Assembly (NCBI GenBank): GCA_021018995.1
Contig: CM037595.1
Location: 91,152,491-91,216,490, forward strand
DNA length: 64,000 nucleotides
Origin: Chloranthus sessilifolius
Taxonomy: Eukaryota; Streptophyta; Magnoliopsida; Chloranthales; Chloranthaceae
Direction of reading: 5' to 3'
A program made the translations under genes and the position numbers. Below are positions 44,834 through 57,493 of this stretch, piece by piece. Each line of letters starts with the position of its first letter. The first letter of the stretch is position 1. Below the pieces are notes generated by a model that searched no databases, was not told the origin of the DNA, and was given only the letters and a program-made list of their open reading frames with translations.

Positions 44834-45239
44834 TTTTGTCGAGTTCTGTTTTTGCTCAAAATTTCAAAATTTTGAAAATGAGGGTCCATTCCTTGGGTCC
44901 AAATCGACCTCCTTAGAGCCCAGTTCAGTGTAAGTATGGCACCCGACTGTGCTGTGACTAATAACGCCGAAATTAACCTATAAATTAACTGAAAAAGGCC
45001 AACAAAAGGCCCGTTTTAAATTACAAGTACAATAGGGAGTTAAAAGCCCCAATTTCGGGTTTGAATCTCCAAAATATATCGGTTTACATATACTAGGGAC
45101 CTTTCAACAGGCAGCAAATTTAATATTTAAAGGATCGCAAAATATAATTTGTTATATTTATATAACAAGTACATGATCGAAAGGGCAAAAATACAGTCCA
45201 CACACAAAATCCCAAAAATCTAAACAAAAAGGGTCGGGA

Positions 45240-46000
45240 ATTGGTCTCAAAGCTCAGCCTCTCGCTCCCAGGTGGCTTCTTTCGGTGTATGATTCCGCCA
45301 TCGGACGAGAACCAAAGGAATCCTCTTAGTGCGCAGGATCTGCTCCTTACGATCCAAGATCTAAATCGGGTCCTAAATCACTGTCAAACCATCCTGAAGC
45401 TCGATGGGTTGGTAATCAAGTACGTGAGTCGGGTCACGTATGTATCGACGCAGCATCGACACATGGAAGACGTTGTGCATGCTGGACAATTGCGGCGGTA
45501 ATGCCACGCAGTATGCAACCTCTCCGACTCGGCCTAATATCTCAAAAGGCCCAACGTACCGAGGACTCAGTTTCCCTCATTTCCCGAATCGCATAACGCC
45601 CTTTGTAGGCGAAATCCGAACGAAAACATTCTCGTCGACCTGAAAAATCAAGTGTTAGCGCCAATTTTCACGTGGAACATGTATCAAGTGATGAAATACA
45701 CATTAATATAGTGAAAGCTACCTTAAAATCCATGTGTCTCCTTTTGAGATTGGCATAGCTCTTCTGACGACTCTGAGCTACTCGTATTCGCTTGCGAATC
45801 AACCGAACCGTCTCAATCGTGCGCTCGACTATCTCAGGGCCAATAATGAGCTTCTCACCCACTTCTTCCCAGTTCAACGGCGATCTGCACCGTTGTCCAT
45901 ATAAAGCCTCGAACGGAGCCATACTGATGCTAGCTTGAAAGCTATTGTTATAGGCGAACTCGATCAGAGGTAAGTGTTGGTCCCATGACCCGTGAAACTT
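45240..46000 (-). pseudogene. Chromovirus C pol: integrase C-terminal half and chromodomain
   Basis: Minus-strand blocks: F-H-G-S-W-D-Q-H-L-P-L-I-E-F-A-Y-N-N, Y-G-Q-R-C-R-S-P-L-N-W, then I-S-P-T-K-G-V-M-R-F-G-K, S-M-H-N-V-F-H-V-S-M-L-R, D-P-T-H-V-L-D-Y-Q-P-I-E-L-Q and the chromodomain with V-L-V-R-W-R-N-H and E-A-T-W-E-R-E. Stops occur near 45360, 45375 and 45590. The catalytic first two Asp residues are missing because of the deletion at about 46000. Confidence 0.85.
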
Positions 46001-46620
46001 CGACAAATCTCCGATAGTACCCTGCCAAACCAAGGAAACTTCGAACATCTGTAACTGTCGTAGGTTGTTCCTAGTTCACCACCGAATCGATCTTTATAGG
46101 ATCCACTGAGATACCCGCTTCAGAGACTATGTGGCCCAAGAAACTGACCTGCTCAAGCCAAAACTCACACTTACTGAGTTTGGCATACAACTGATGGCCC
46201 CGGAGTGTTTGAAGAGCCATTTTCAGATGCTGCAAATGCTCCTCTCGGGTTTTCGAATAGATGAGGATGTCATCTACGAAAACTACCACAGATTTATCAA
46301 GATGTGATTTAAACACTCGGTTCATCAAATCCATGAAAGATGCAGGCGCATTCGTCAACCCAAACGGTATCACTAAAAACTCATAGTGGCCATAACACGT
46401 ACGAAACGCAGTTCTGGATATATCTTCCACCTTGATCTTGAGCTGGTGATAGCCTGACCTCAGATCAATCTTCGAAAAGAACTTTGCACCTTGCAATTGA
46501 TCAAACAAGTCATCTATCCGCGGAAGAGGATAACGATTCCTAATCGTCATCTTGTTGAGCTGCCGATAATCGATACACAGACGCATCGATCCATCCTTCT
46601 TTTTCACAAAAAGAACCAGT
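46001..46620 (-). pseudogene. Chromovirus C pol: reverse transcriptase, main part
   Basis: Frame 46071-46607 with [42 protein letters not shown] and [13 protein letters not shown]. After it the [10 protein letters not shown] block runs straight into integrase sequence. The N-terminal end is cut by element E at 46620; the gene resumes at 57499. Confidence 0.9.
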
Positions 46621-46625
46621 GCACC

Positions 46626-48205
46626 TAATCGATTTTAAGTGTAACCCTTGCAAGTGCACAAGATCTATTGCAGTATGGCAAGAACAAAGGTGTCGAACCC
46701 ACAGAGAAATCTTGAATTTTAATTAATTCTTTCAGAGATTTAAAAACGTCCCTAAGGAAGTACCAAAGGGCAGATTCAATTTTACCAAAATTTATCACAC
46801 TTTTCCTAAATGCAGAAAAATAAATTAATCTAAACAACTAATTACTGATGAATCTAAAATAATAATTAAATGAGATCAAGGAATATGCTACCCCAGATTT
46901 GTTCCCCTTTTCTACCATTAAAACCCACAGTTTCATTAAAGCATCATTCACACCATCATTCAGCTATAGAGATGATTCGTAATAAAATTTGATCATCAAT
47001 CCGGCATACCCTGTCTAAAAACTATGACTCAGCCTATCATTGCGGTATGAGTCATGTAAGAAGTATAGCGTATCTCATGATGTTTAGATCACAACAGTAA
47101 ACACATAATCGCTCTGCAGCCCAGATCAGTCTGCAGGTCCAGATCTAGCGATTATAGCCGTTGATACGCGCAATCAACGGTCATAACAAACATTCAATAT
47201 ATTTTTAATAACACAAACTTTTAGCAAAATGATTCCATGATGACAATAAATCGACTATGGTATTAATCATAAATAAGGGTACTTATCTGGGGATCGCATC
47301 TTCCCCATCTCGATTTCATCTTTGGTGTATGATCTCCTTGTTCATTCAAAGCCATTCCTCTTTTTATTTCTTCCAAAGATCTTTGTTTACAATATCTTTT
47401 CCTAAATACAATCTATGCTTTCATTAACGTAAAGGAAAAATAATGCAAATCCTAGGTACAATCTACCCAGATGGAACCCTAAAAGAAGGAGAAAGAAGAA
47501 CTCTTGAAAAGATGCCAAGAGGAGCCTAAAACCAAAAATAATAATAATAAATAATAATCCTCTAAAAAATTCTCTCCAAAAACTCTAAAAAAGAAAAGCC
47601 AAAACTAACTCTCTAATTATCTATCTCTAATTTTTCTCTCTAATTCCTATCTCTAATTCCTCCATCTCTAATTTCTCTATCTCTAATTCCTATCTCTAAT
47701 TCCTACTTTCAGAAGTGTTTGATCCGCTTTAAATAGAGCCGAAGTTTCCCAGCCACAGAGGTGTTCCAACTCAAAAATTTAGGGTCAATTAATCGACCCA
47801 ATAGGGTCGATGCATCGACCTCCCAGATTTTCGTGAATTTCCGCTAAACTTTGCATCAGACACTGCTTTGATATTTTGGCCATAACTCTCTGTGCCGAAC
47901 TCGGATTGAGGCGATTCTTGATCCGTTGGAAAGCTGACAGAAAGATCTAAAATGTTTGTGTTTTAACAATTTCATAATTCGGCCGTCTTAAATGTCCAAA
48001 TTGAGCTATAAGTCGCACCAAGTTCTCGATGACCCAAAGTTGCAGTGTTTTGACATTATTTTCAGAATTCTTGGGCTGTTTTCTGCACTTAGCTTGTATT
48101 TACCTGAAACACTTCAAATCTAATAATTCTTATCAGATAGCCTTCATCGGATAGCTAAATATAGGTATCTAGGGATGAAATATCATCATATTTCACTACT
48201 CATCA
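46626..48205 (-). repeat. Element E, 3' LTR (left), complete
   Basis: 1580 bp ending ACTACTCATCA, then CACCCCCAAACCTAC, the complement of a GGTTTGGGGGTG purine tract. The first 305 bp (46626-46930) have no partner in the right LTR. It holds a palindrome pair GGGTCAATTAATCGACCC (47782) and GGTCGATGCATCGACC (47805). Confidence 0.85.
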
Positions 48206-50281
48206 CACCCCCAAACCTACACTTTGCTAGTCCTCGAGCAAAGCAAACTAAAGAAAATAAATGCCACTTTCGTAGGGAACACGATTGCACTTAGCGTGTG
48301 CAACAAGCCTTTAAACCCCTAGGTGATCCCTAGTGGAGGAGTTGTGTCTCCTGAGGATTTACAGTGAAGCTACCCACAAACTTCAATACAATTTTTTAAA
48401 CCATCGATAAAATTGAGTTTTCAAAATATGATTTTGATAACATATATACCATTCAAAACTCAAGATCATTAATCAATTCAACATGCGAATCCTCAATTTT
48501 AAATAATAATGTTATACTAATCATACTAATATCCATTCAAATTAGTCTAATGCTCAAATCGTTAGATAACTCATCCATTCATGCTTAAACGGGAAGTGTG
48601 TGCATAACCAAAGCTAAGATTCATCCATCTCGAAACTAGTCCAAACGGAAAACCGTCGGGTCTGTTGTCTCGACTCAATCCTCACTTTAGGTATACTCTC
48701 GAAATAAAATCACTCCGATGATGGGTAATCTTTCGCACACATGTGAGAGATCAATACAAAGTAAGCAAAAAGGTCTCACATGATGAATGAAACACGATGC
48801 AATCAATGAACAAAAATAAATCTCATAAGAACAGATACTTGTATATCCTAATCATGTCATATCAAGTGTCATAAGTATAACATATTTACTCTCCACAAGG
48901 CAGTTACCAATGCAAGATTAGATCATGAAGGTCTTTTGTAGGGTTGTAATGGGGCTCAGGAAAGGGTAAGAAAGAATAGGAATTGAGATTCAAAATTTAT
49001 GAGAAATCGGAAAAGAAACAAACTTCTGATTTTTCTATTTCTCTTCTTTTTCTTTTCTAATCTCTCACTATTTTTCTCAATATTTTTCTTTTTAATTTTC
49101 TTTTCTTGAAGCACCTCATATTTTTTTTTCATATTTTTCACAATTTTCTTTTTCTTTTTCTCCCCCCTTTTTCTTTTATATTTTTGCCATACACTCTCAG
49201 TAAACACAACTCAGTATCTTTCCACTTACTCTCTTTTCGTTCATTTTCATCCCTCGTTCCTAATTTCTCAGAAATAAGAAGGGTAAAGCTGAATTTTCAT
49301 AAATGGTGAAGGGTTAAAAGTTAACGTGGCTTATCAAAGAATGTATCAAGGTAAATTTTTCAATAGGCTCAAAGGGGTACTAGAAGGATAAATTTATATG
49401 AGGTGGGGCATTTAAGCACAAACGAGCCAAAGATGACCTTCAATCATTTCCTTAAAAGATGGTAACTTTGCCTATTTGTCTTGAGTAGATATACAGTACG
49501 TTCTAACACAATAATATGAATTTGATATCATACAAAGTCACAAGTCAAAATAAAATGTATGAGATTATTCAAAATAATTCATATTCAAAGAAAACTCCGA
49601 GTTTATGTATTCACTCGTCAATGACGGGAAATTAGCTCTAAAGCTTACCGGGTTTAGTCTCCACTAAGAACCTAAGATTCACCGTTCAAAACAGTTCATC
49701 GATTTCTGAGTCTTAGCTTGGTATAAGTGTAAAAATTCTAAGCATGAGTATCAAAATTACCCACAAAATATCACATTAAGCTTCATTATCCTAGATACAA
49801 GCATTCAAAATCTGATATCGATATTATCAAAATTAAATTCACATGCATCATCAACTAAAGTTTGAAAACTATCGAAAAATAATTCATATATGATGGTTCA
49901 AAATTTTTATTTTTTTTATTTTTTTTTATATGAAGAAAAATAAGAAAGTGACACAAGATAGAGAATCTTTTTTTTATATGAAGAAAAATAAGAAAGTGAC
50001 GCAAGATAGAGAATCGTACCCCCAAACCTAAAAATGACAATGTCCTCATTGATTGAAATAAGTAGCACACCCCCAAACCTGTTGAAAAGTACCTCAACAC
50101 AAAGATCAAAAGAGAATATGTGCATCAAATTAAAACATGACCAAAAATAGATTGAAGGTAATGCAGCTACACTAATTTGGAAATTAAAAACAACTTAAAC
50201 TAAACTAAAAACTAATATTCTAAAACTAAACATACGAAAAGAGAAATCCTAAATCCTAAACTAAACCTGAGTCCAACTCCT
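48206..50281 (-). other. Element E 3' non-coding region
   Basis: About 2 kb between integrase and 3' LTR, AT-rich, with T-rich runs at 49020-49190 and a duplicated ATATGAAGAAAAATAAGAAA unit near 49930 and 49977. ACCCCCAAACCT occurs three times (48208, 50018, 50069), resembling copies of the purine tract. Low-complexity open frames here are artefacts. No env-like or extra ORF is visible. Confidence 0.6.
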
Positions 50282-51712
50282 TTAATCTGGGTCACTGAGG
50301 TGCATCGCCTCAATTCCGAACTGGGTCATCGGCTCAAACATTGGTTTAAGGCGTTGCCCATTGACTTTGAAGACTTGATTGTCCTTGAGACTGCGGATCT
50401 CAATCGCACCATGCACACTAATGGAAACAACCTGAAACGGGCCTTCCCATCTAGATTTCAGTTTTCCCGGGTGGAGCTTAAGTCTGGAGTTGAACAACCA
50501 AACCTTTTGTCCAATGTGGAACTCTTTTCGAGAAATGGACTCATCATGCAACTTTTTATACCTTTCTTTGTACATCTTTGAGTTTTCATACGCATCATAG
50601 CGTAGCTCTTCCAATTCACTTAGCTGTAGCCTTTGATTTGATCCTGCTGCTTACATATCGAAATTTAATCTTTTTATGGCCCAAAATGCTTTATGCTCCA
50701 ATTCAACAGGAAGATGGCATGCTTTCCCGTAGACAATTCTGAACGGAGACATTCCAATTGGTGTCTTGAAGGTGGTACGATAGGCCCACAGAGCATCAGA
50801 GAGCCGGTTTGACCAGTCTCTTCTATCCGATCGTACCGTCTTTTCTAAAATTTGTTTAATCTCTCGGTTCGACACTTCCACCTAACCACTAGTTTGCGGG
50901 TGATACGACGTTGCAACCTTGTGGGTAACGCCGTATTTCTTCATTAAAGTAGAAAAATGGCGGTTGCAGAAGTGCGAACCGCCATCACTAATGATTGCAC
51001 GTGGAAACCCGAATCTATTAAAGACATTTTCCTTCAGAAATTTGACCACCACTTTGTGGTCATTTGAACGGGTTGCCACAGCTTCAATCCATTTGAAAAC
51101 GTAGTCAACAGCCACGAGAATGTATGAATACCCAAAAGATGGGGGAAAAGGACCCATGAAGTCAATCCCCCAAACATAAAAAATTTCAACAATAAAAATC
51201 GGGTTAAGGGGCATCATATTCCGTTTTGAAATATTTCCAAGCTGCTGACATCTTTGGCATTCTTTGCAAAATTGAGGAGCGTCACGAAAGATGGAGGGCC
51301 AGTAGAATCCGCTTTGAAGAATTTTCTGTCTTTCGTCTCCAAATGGCCTCCACAAGCTCCAAAGATGACGTAAATCGAGAACGCTTAGTTGCTCTTCTGC
51401 TGGTACACATCTCCTGATGATTTGATCTGAACAGATCTTGAACAAATGTGGTTCATCCCAAAAATAGTATTTGATCTGGGAGAAAAAGAGGTTCTTATCA
51501 TTCTTTCCCCATTCAGTAGGGATTTTGCCCGTGATCAAATAATTCACGATATTGGCAAACCAAGGAACTTTCGTAGCGGTCGCGTCAATTGCCATTAATT
51601 TCTCATCCGAAAAAGTGTCCCGGATAGGTTCAGGTGTAACCAATTCTTCAAGCAAAATGCGAGACAAGTGATCGCCCACAACATTCTCGACTCTTTTTAT
51701 CCTTGATTTCAA
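50282..51712 (-). pseudogene. Element E pol: integrase
   Basis: Blocks in order: zinc-finger region ending [16 protein letters not shown] with the first Asp, I-S-D-G-G-S-H-F with the second, H-P-Q-T-S-G, a stop at 50882, V-E-V-S-N-R-E-I-K with the Glu, [25 protein letters not shown] and the C-terminal [11 protein letters not shown]. So the DDE triad is present and damage is limited to a stop at 50882 and another at about 50650. Confidence 0.9.
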
Positions 51713-51713
51713 A

Positions 51714-52085
51714 TTAAACTCTTGAAGTAGCGTAATCCAAATGGATCAATCGTGGTTTGGCATCCTTCTTTGCCAACAAATATTTCAATGCGAGTGGTCC
51801 GAAAAAGACCACTATTTTTGATCCAAGCAGATAAGAACGAAATTTATCCAGAGCATACACCACAGCTAATAGTTCTTTCTCAGTGGTGGTGTAGTTAAGC
51901 TGTACATCGATCAACGTCTTACTAGCATAATAAATTACGTGAGGTAATTTGTTCACCCTTTGCCCTAAAACAGCTCCGATAGCGTAATCAGATGCATCAC
52001 ACATGAGTTCGAATGGGAGAGAATAATCCGGTGGTTGGATTATTGGTGCAGTTGATAAGAGTTCACGCAACGTAAATGATTTCAT
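51714..52085 (-). pseudogene. Element E pol: RNase H
   Basis: Contains F-E-L-M-C-D-A-S-D-Y-A, the T-E-K-E-L-L-A-V-V-Y-A-L-D-K-F block with Glu, and V-F-F-G-P-L-A-L-K-Y-L, where the family has an Asp two residues after F; the third catalytic Asp is therefore replaced. Ends at a stop just before 51712. Confidence 0.85.
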
Positions 52086-52955
52086 GCAATGCTCATCAAA
52101 TTCAAAAGGACATCTTTACCAAGCAAGGTACATAAAGGTTTAGCCACCTTGAAATCCTTAATGAATCGCCTATAAATCCAAAGATGCCCCAAAAATGATC
52201 GAATTTGGCGAACACTCTTTGGTGGGGGCAAATTGGCAATTAGGTCGACTTTGTCCTTATCCACTTCAATTCCTTTCTTGGAAACAATATGCCCCAGAAC
52301 AATTCCTTGTTGAACCATGAAATGGCTCTTCTCCTAGCTAAGAACAAGTTTAGAATCCACACAACATTGTAGAACTTGTGCGTTTTCCCAAAAATCGAGA
52401 AGTCGTCCATGAACACCTCGATGAACTTGTCAATCATATCCGAAAATATGGCCAACATACATCATTGGAAAGTAGCAGGTGCATTACATAAGCCGAACGA
52501 CATCCTTCGATATGCAAAAGTACCGTACGGGCATGTGAATGTCGTTTTCTCTTGATCAAGTGGAAAAATGGGCACTTGATTGTATCCCGAATAACCATCA
52601 AGAAAGCAATAAAACTCTTGCCCTGCTAACTTCTCGAGGATTTGATCGATGAACGGAAGGGGAAAATGATCCTTTCTGGTAGCTGTGTTTAATTTTCTAT
52701 AATCAATGCGACATCACCCAAGAGGTTTCAATAGTAGGCGTCACCCTCCTTTCGCTAGCTTTTCACAAAGGATTCCGACTTTTTGGGACAATTTGGACCG
52801 ACTAACCCATTCACTATCGTAAATCTGGATAGATGATTCCAAAGATCGAGTAATTTAATGATTTCCTTTAAAACGATTTCTTGCATGTTCGGATTAAGTC
52901 GCCTCTGCAGTTCTCTCGATGGTTTACTCTCATCTTCCAGATGTATTTTGTGCAT
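52086..52955 (-). pseudogene. Element E pol: reverse transcriptase
   Basis: Pieces in several frames: linker with H-L-E-D-E-S-K-P-S-R and R-R-L-N-P-N-M (52755-52955), then I-D-Y-R-K-L-N, F-L-D-G-Y-S-G-Y-N-Q, the catalytic V-F-M-D-D-F-S-I-F, and L-G-H-I-V-S-K-K-G-I-E-V-D-K. At least four frame breaks or stops. Same gene type as the plus-strand fragment at 3558-4165. Confidence 0.85.
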
Positions 52956-53074
52956 ACATACTGATGGGTCAATCCCTTTTAAATCAGCTAGAGTCCATCC
53001 GATAGCCTACTTGTGATCTAGAAGCACTTTCAACAGGTCATGCTCTTGTTCTTCAGACAACGTGGATGAAATTA

Positions 53075-53964
53075 TCACCGAATCGCTTTCGTGGCCCCGT
53101 AAAAGCGATTTGAGCGATTCAGTGCAAATCGTTTCAATTCCACAGCTTGGTGGCTCCTCAATTGATGGAGTCGGTTCACTTTTACTTCAATGGGTAACGG
53201 TTCTATCTTAGTCACAACTTCACATAAGTTATCATATGGACATGATAAACTCAACCTCGCCTCTTCTTGACCGCTTCCTTTCAGATCCTTTTTCTTCATA
53301 GATGGCCAACAAAGCGGTTTCAAATTCTTCTTTGGTGAGCATTGACGGTAATGCTTCATCCACCACTTCGTCCATCTGATCGATGTAAAAACATTTGACC
53401 TCATCCTCGTTAGGGAAATGGTTCATCGCATGAAATATGTTCAATCTGACCTTCATGTTCCCAAAAGAAACGTCCATGACTCCCGTTCGACAATTAATGC
53501 AAGCGTTTGCGTGTATGAGAAACGGACGTCCAAGGATGATGGGGACTTGATTAATTGATTTAATAGGTGGTTCCATGTCTAAAACAACAAAGTCCACTGG
53601 AAAGACAAACTTGTCTATTCCAACCAAAACATCCTCGATAATTCCCCTAGGTCTTCTTTCTGACCTATCAGCCAGTTGTAGTGTGACCGTCGTGGGTTGC
53701 AATTCACCCAATCTGAGTTTCTCATATATTGAGTATGGGATTAGATTCACACTTGCTCCCAAATCCAATAGCGCTTTTCCAATTGGTTGCCCACCAATGA
53801 TACATGGAACAGCTTGGAACCTGTGGTCTTTCAATTCGTGGGGTTTCCAATTGTAATATTGAACTTACTTGATTAGTCAGAACACTTTCTTGGAAATTTA
53901 CGCTTACGAGTGCATAAATCTTTGAAAAATTTTGCATACTCAGGCACTTGTTTAATTGTTTCAA
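53075..53964 (-). pseudogene. Element E pol: aspartic protease
   Basis: The frame 53232-53834 has L-L-D-L-G-A-S-V-N-L-I-P-Y-S-I-Y with an intact D-L-G-A-S box, then R-P-R-G-I-I-E-D-V-L-V-G and I-I-L-G-R-P-F-L. An upstream frame (53722-53964) covers the preceding linker with V-L-T-N-Q-V-S-S, and a downstream frame (53075-53404) continues the linker to RT. Frame shifts separate the three. Confidence 0.85.
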
Positions 53965-54329
53965 GCAATGGAAGATTTATCTTTACTTGCTTGAATGTTT
54001 CAAAATTTTCTTCCATTTTTGCTGGTCCCTTTCCCATTCTAGATGGAGGAGTTAGGCATTAAGGGAATGGTGCCCTTGGGACATAAGGTGCAGGTTCCAT
54101 TTTTTATTCTTGTTCATGTGTTGAGGGAGACTCATCCTCGATTACTTTTCTTTTCCTTCTCTCTTCTTTGCTCTTTCTCTTTCTCTTTTCTTTTCTCTCT
54201 CTGTTCTTTTCTACGATTTGTTTTTCTTTTCGCTTCTCTTGCTTCCTCTTTTTCCTGATCAGATTCCACAGGCATTTCTACTTGATTATCAACTTCTCTT
54301 CCACTTCTCAGCACCGTAACAGCTTTCAA

Positions 54330-55906
54330 CTATTGACTATTCGATGGTCCTCCATCAGGTGGTGCTTGACCTCGAGGATTGTTGACGGGTTGGCTAGGGA
54401 GCCTACCTTCCTCTCGTTGACTCAGCTGATTTGTCAGTTGACTAAATTGATCTATCATCATCTGTTGGAAAGCATGCATGCTTCGCATCACCTTTTCCTC
54501 CAAATTAGAATCTCTAGAAACGGTAGCCTGAGGTTGATTAAAATTTTGATTAAAATTCTGATTTTTTCGGTAATCGAAATTCGGATGGTAATAAGGAGGG
54601 TTCTGCTGGAAATTAGAATTCTGCTGGGTAGTGGGATTCGCTAGGGCGGAAATTTTGTTGTCCACCCATTGTGTTGGCTCAGTCTGCTGGTTTACGACCG
54701 GTTTGTTGAACCCCCCCATCCTAAGTTGGGGTGATTTTTTCATTCCGGGTTATAGGTATTGGAGTATATGTTTCTACCCTGCCGTTGATAAGATTGAGTC
54801 AGATTCACCTCCTCTTGAGGAGTAGGTTCATCAGGGAATAATGACAAGGTAGTGGGGCACTCATTAGCCATGTGACTGGTGGTCACAAATTGAACACACG
54901 ATTGGGGTAGAGCTTTAGCTTGCTTGGTCGCATTTAACAACATATTCATTTGCTTGGACAACATATCAACCTTTGTCGATAGATCAGAGGTATTATTTTT
55001 GACATTATACAATCCATCTCTTGTCAACACATGAGATTTAGATGCCAAATCCAAGTTAGTTCGAGTGTTTCACTCAGATGAAGTTTGGTATAACTTCTCA
55101 AACAATGCCCACAATTCATCAGCTTCTTTTGTGGCACATGATCCACCACACGATGCATCAACCATGTGTCTCTCTTCAGGAATCAGTCCATTATAAAAAC
55201 TTTGGACCTGTTGCCACCTTGGAACCTGATGATTTGGACAACTCTTAATCAATTCCTTAAAACGTTCCCAACATTCATGGAATGTTTCAGTAGGTTGTTG
55301 GGAAAAGAATTGAATCTTCTGACGCAACTCAATGGCTTTGGTCATGGGAAAATATTTTTTAAGAAACTGACGGTGTAGCTTTGCCCAACTCTGAATAGAT
55401 TGCGGTTCTAAGGAATAAAACCACGTTTTTGCCTTGTCCCTTAAAGAGAAAGGAAAGAGTCGGAGTTTAGCTATCTCATCAGTGACATTGTGGACTCTAA
55501 ACATTTTGCATACCCCAGTGAATTCATTTAGATGAACATGTGGATTTTCATTTGCTAACCCATGGAAAATTGGGAGCATTTGGATCATCGCTGATTTGAA
55601 TTCATAGTGGTTTCCTGGAATGGGATCATGCATTATACATTCCCGATCCTCGTAAAAATCAGGATCATTATAATATTCGAGTGTTCTAGGGCCCTCATTG
55701 TAATTGTTATTCCCATCATTTCCATTATTTCCATTATTGATATTCTGATTGTTCCCATTCATTTCTTGCCTTTGATCAGCCATGGTATCAGTATGATGAT
55801 ACTGATTCCTTTGAATTCTACGATTCTCTCTACAAGATCGTTCGATCTCAAGATTAAATGGTAGCAGATGTGGGTGATGAGAACGAGTAAAGCTCATACA
55901 CCACAC
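54330..55906 (-). pseudogene. Element E gag
   Basis: Frame 55070-55906: Asn/Gly-rich N-terminus, then the capsid domain with F-K-S-A-M-I-Q-M-L, F-P-F-S-L-R-D-K-A-K-T-W-F, L-K-K-Y-F-P and F-Y-N-G-L. A second piece (54740-55054) holds a knuckle-like C-V-Q-F-V-T-T-S-H-M-A-N-E-C, in which one Cys of CCHC is Phe. A third (54330-54743) holds Q-L-S-Q-R-E-E-G-R-L-P-S-Q-P, the usual end of Athila-type gag. A Lys/Glu-rich run is encoded at 54132-54280. Confidence 0.85.
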
Positions 55907-55959
55907 TCACAAACAGGGATTGAAGAATCCAAAATAAATCCATAAAATAGGCTCAATCG

Positions 55960-56229
55960 ATTGCAGCAAAGATCTCAATCAATTGACAGAAGCACACTTA
56001 AAATTTCACAGAAATGACTTTATCAGTCAATCGATTGAAGAACTGTTCTCAATCGATTGAGGTTCAAAGGTCAAAGCAAGTTAACACAAGAATTTCAGCC
56101 GAAATGGCAAGCACATAATTTTTGTCAATCGATTGACAGAGGAATGTCAATCGATTGAAAGAAAAGCAAAGATCACGACAGAGAATATTTCAGTCTCAAT
56201 CGATTGAACCTGAAGCTTCAATCGATTGA
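55960..56229. promoter_or_regulatory. Paired TCAATCGATTGA palindromes between gag and 5' LTR of E
   Basis: Perfect 12-bp palindromes start at 56027/56049, 56125/56147 and 56196/56218: three pairs, each exactly 22 bp apart. Diverged copies lie near 55961-55980. The segment is not found in the other LTR of E, and it occupies the place where U5 and the primer site should be. Confidence 0.85.
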
Positions 56230-56230
56230 G

Positions 56231-57493
56231 CTCTAATATGAACAGTTTCATTAAAGCATCATTCACACCATCATTCAGCTATAGAGATGATTCGTAATAA
56301 AATATAATCATCAATCCGGCATACCCTATCTAAAAATTATGACTCAGCCTATCATTGCGGTATGAGTCATGTAAGAAGCATAGCGTATCTCATGATGTTT
56401 AGATCACAACAGTAAATACATAATCGCTCTGTAGCCTAGATCTGTCTGCAGGTCCAGATCTAGCGATTATAGCCGTTGATACGCGCAATCAACGGTCATA
56501 ACAAGCATTCAATATATTTTCAATAACACAAACTTTTAGTAAAACGATTCCATGATGACAATAAATCGACTATGGTATTAATCATAAATAAGGGTACTTA
56601 TCCGGGATCGATCTTCCCGATCTCGATTTAGCCGCTCATCTTTGGTGTATGATCTCATTGTTCATTCAAAGTCATTCCTCTTTTTATTTCTTCCAAAGAT
56701 CTTTGTTTACAATGCCTTTTCCTAAATACAATCTATGCTTTCATTAACGTAAAGGAAAAACAATGCAAATCCTAGGTACAATCTACCCTGATGGAACCCT
56801 AGAAGAAGGAGAAACAAGAACTCTTGAAAAGATGCCAAGAGGAGCCTAAAACCAAAAATAATAATAATGAATAATAATCCTCTAAAAAATTCTCTCCAAA
56901 AACTCTAAAAAAGAAAAGCCAAAACTAACTCTCTAATTATCTATCTCTAATTTTTCTCTCTAATTCCTATCTCTAATTCCTCCATCTCTAATTTCTCTAT
57001 CTCTAATTCCTATCTCTAATTCCTACTTTCAGAAGTGTTTGATCCGCTTTAAATAGAGCCGAAGTTTCCCAGCCACAGAGGTGTTCCAACTCAAAAATTT
57101 AGGGTCGATTAATCGACCCAATAGGGTCGATGCATCGACCTCCCAGATTTTCGTGAATTCCCGCCGAACTTTGCATCAGACATTGCTTTGGTATTGTGGC
57201 CATAACTCTCTGTGCCGAACTCGGATTGAGGCGATTCTTAATCCGTTGGAAAGCTGATAGAAAGATCTACAACTTTTGAATATATAAATTAAGCTACAAG
57301 TCGTACCAAGTTCTCGATGACCCAAAGTTGCAGTGTTTTGACATTATTTTCAGAATTCTTGGGTTGTTTTCTGCACTTGGCTTGTATTTACCTGAAACAC
57401 TTTAAATCTAATAATTCTTATCAGATAGCCTTCATCAGATAGCTAAATATAGGTATCTAGGAGTGAAATATCATCATATTTCACTACTCATCA
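56231..57493 (-). repeat. Element E, 5' LTR (right), missing U5
   Basis: Matches 46931-48205 closely from CAGTTTCATTAAAGC to TACTCATCA. The 305 bp equal to 46626-46930 are absent. The palindrome pair is GGGTCGATTAATCGACCC (57102) and GGTCGATGCATCGACC (57125), centres 22 bp apart. Confidence 0.85.
57102..57140. promoter_or_regulatory. Palindrome pair in LTR of E
   Basis: Perfect 18-bp and 16-bp palindromes sharing the form GGTCGATNNATCGACC, centres at 57110.5 and 57132.5. The left LTR has the same pair at 47782 and 47805, the first with one transition. Confidence 0.85.

Larger units (their letters stand above)
46626..57493 (-). mobile_element. Element E: Athila-like gypsy inserted in RT of C
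   Basis: Flanked by GCACC at 46621-46625 and 57494-57498. The right end is TACTCATCA; the left end reads TAATCG where TG is expected, consistent with one transition. LTRs are 46626-48205 and 56231-57493 (shortened). Genes on the minus strand: gag, protease, RT, RNase H, integrase, followed by about 2 kb without an env-like frame. Protease D-L-G-A-S, gag type and LTR size suit the Athila/Tat clade. The LTR copies are very similar, so this is one of the younger insertions. Confidence 0.85.

Noticed and set aside
48956..49309. Lys-rich and Phe-rich open frames
   Set aside because: Low-complexity translations of a T-rich tract in the 3' non-coding region of E.
54132..54644. Plus-strand 158-residue open frame with hydrophobic start, membrane-protein-like
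   Set aside because: It is antisense to the Lys/Glu-rich part of gag of E; hydrophobicity comes from the complementary composition.
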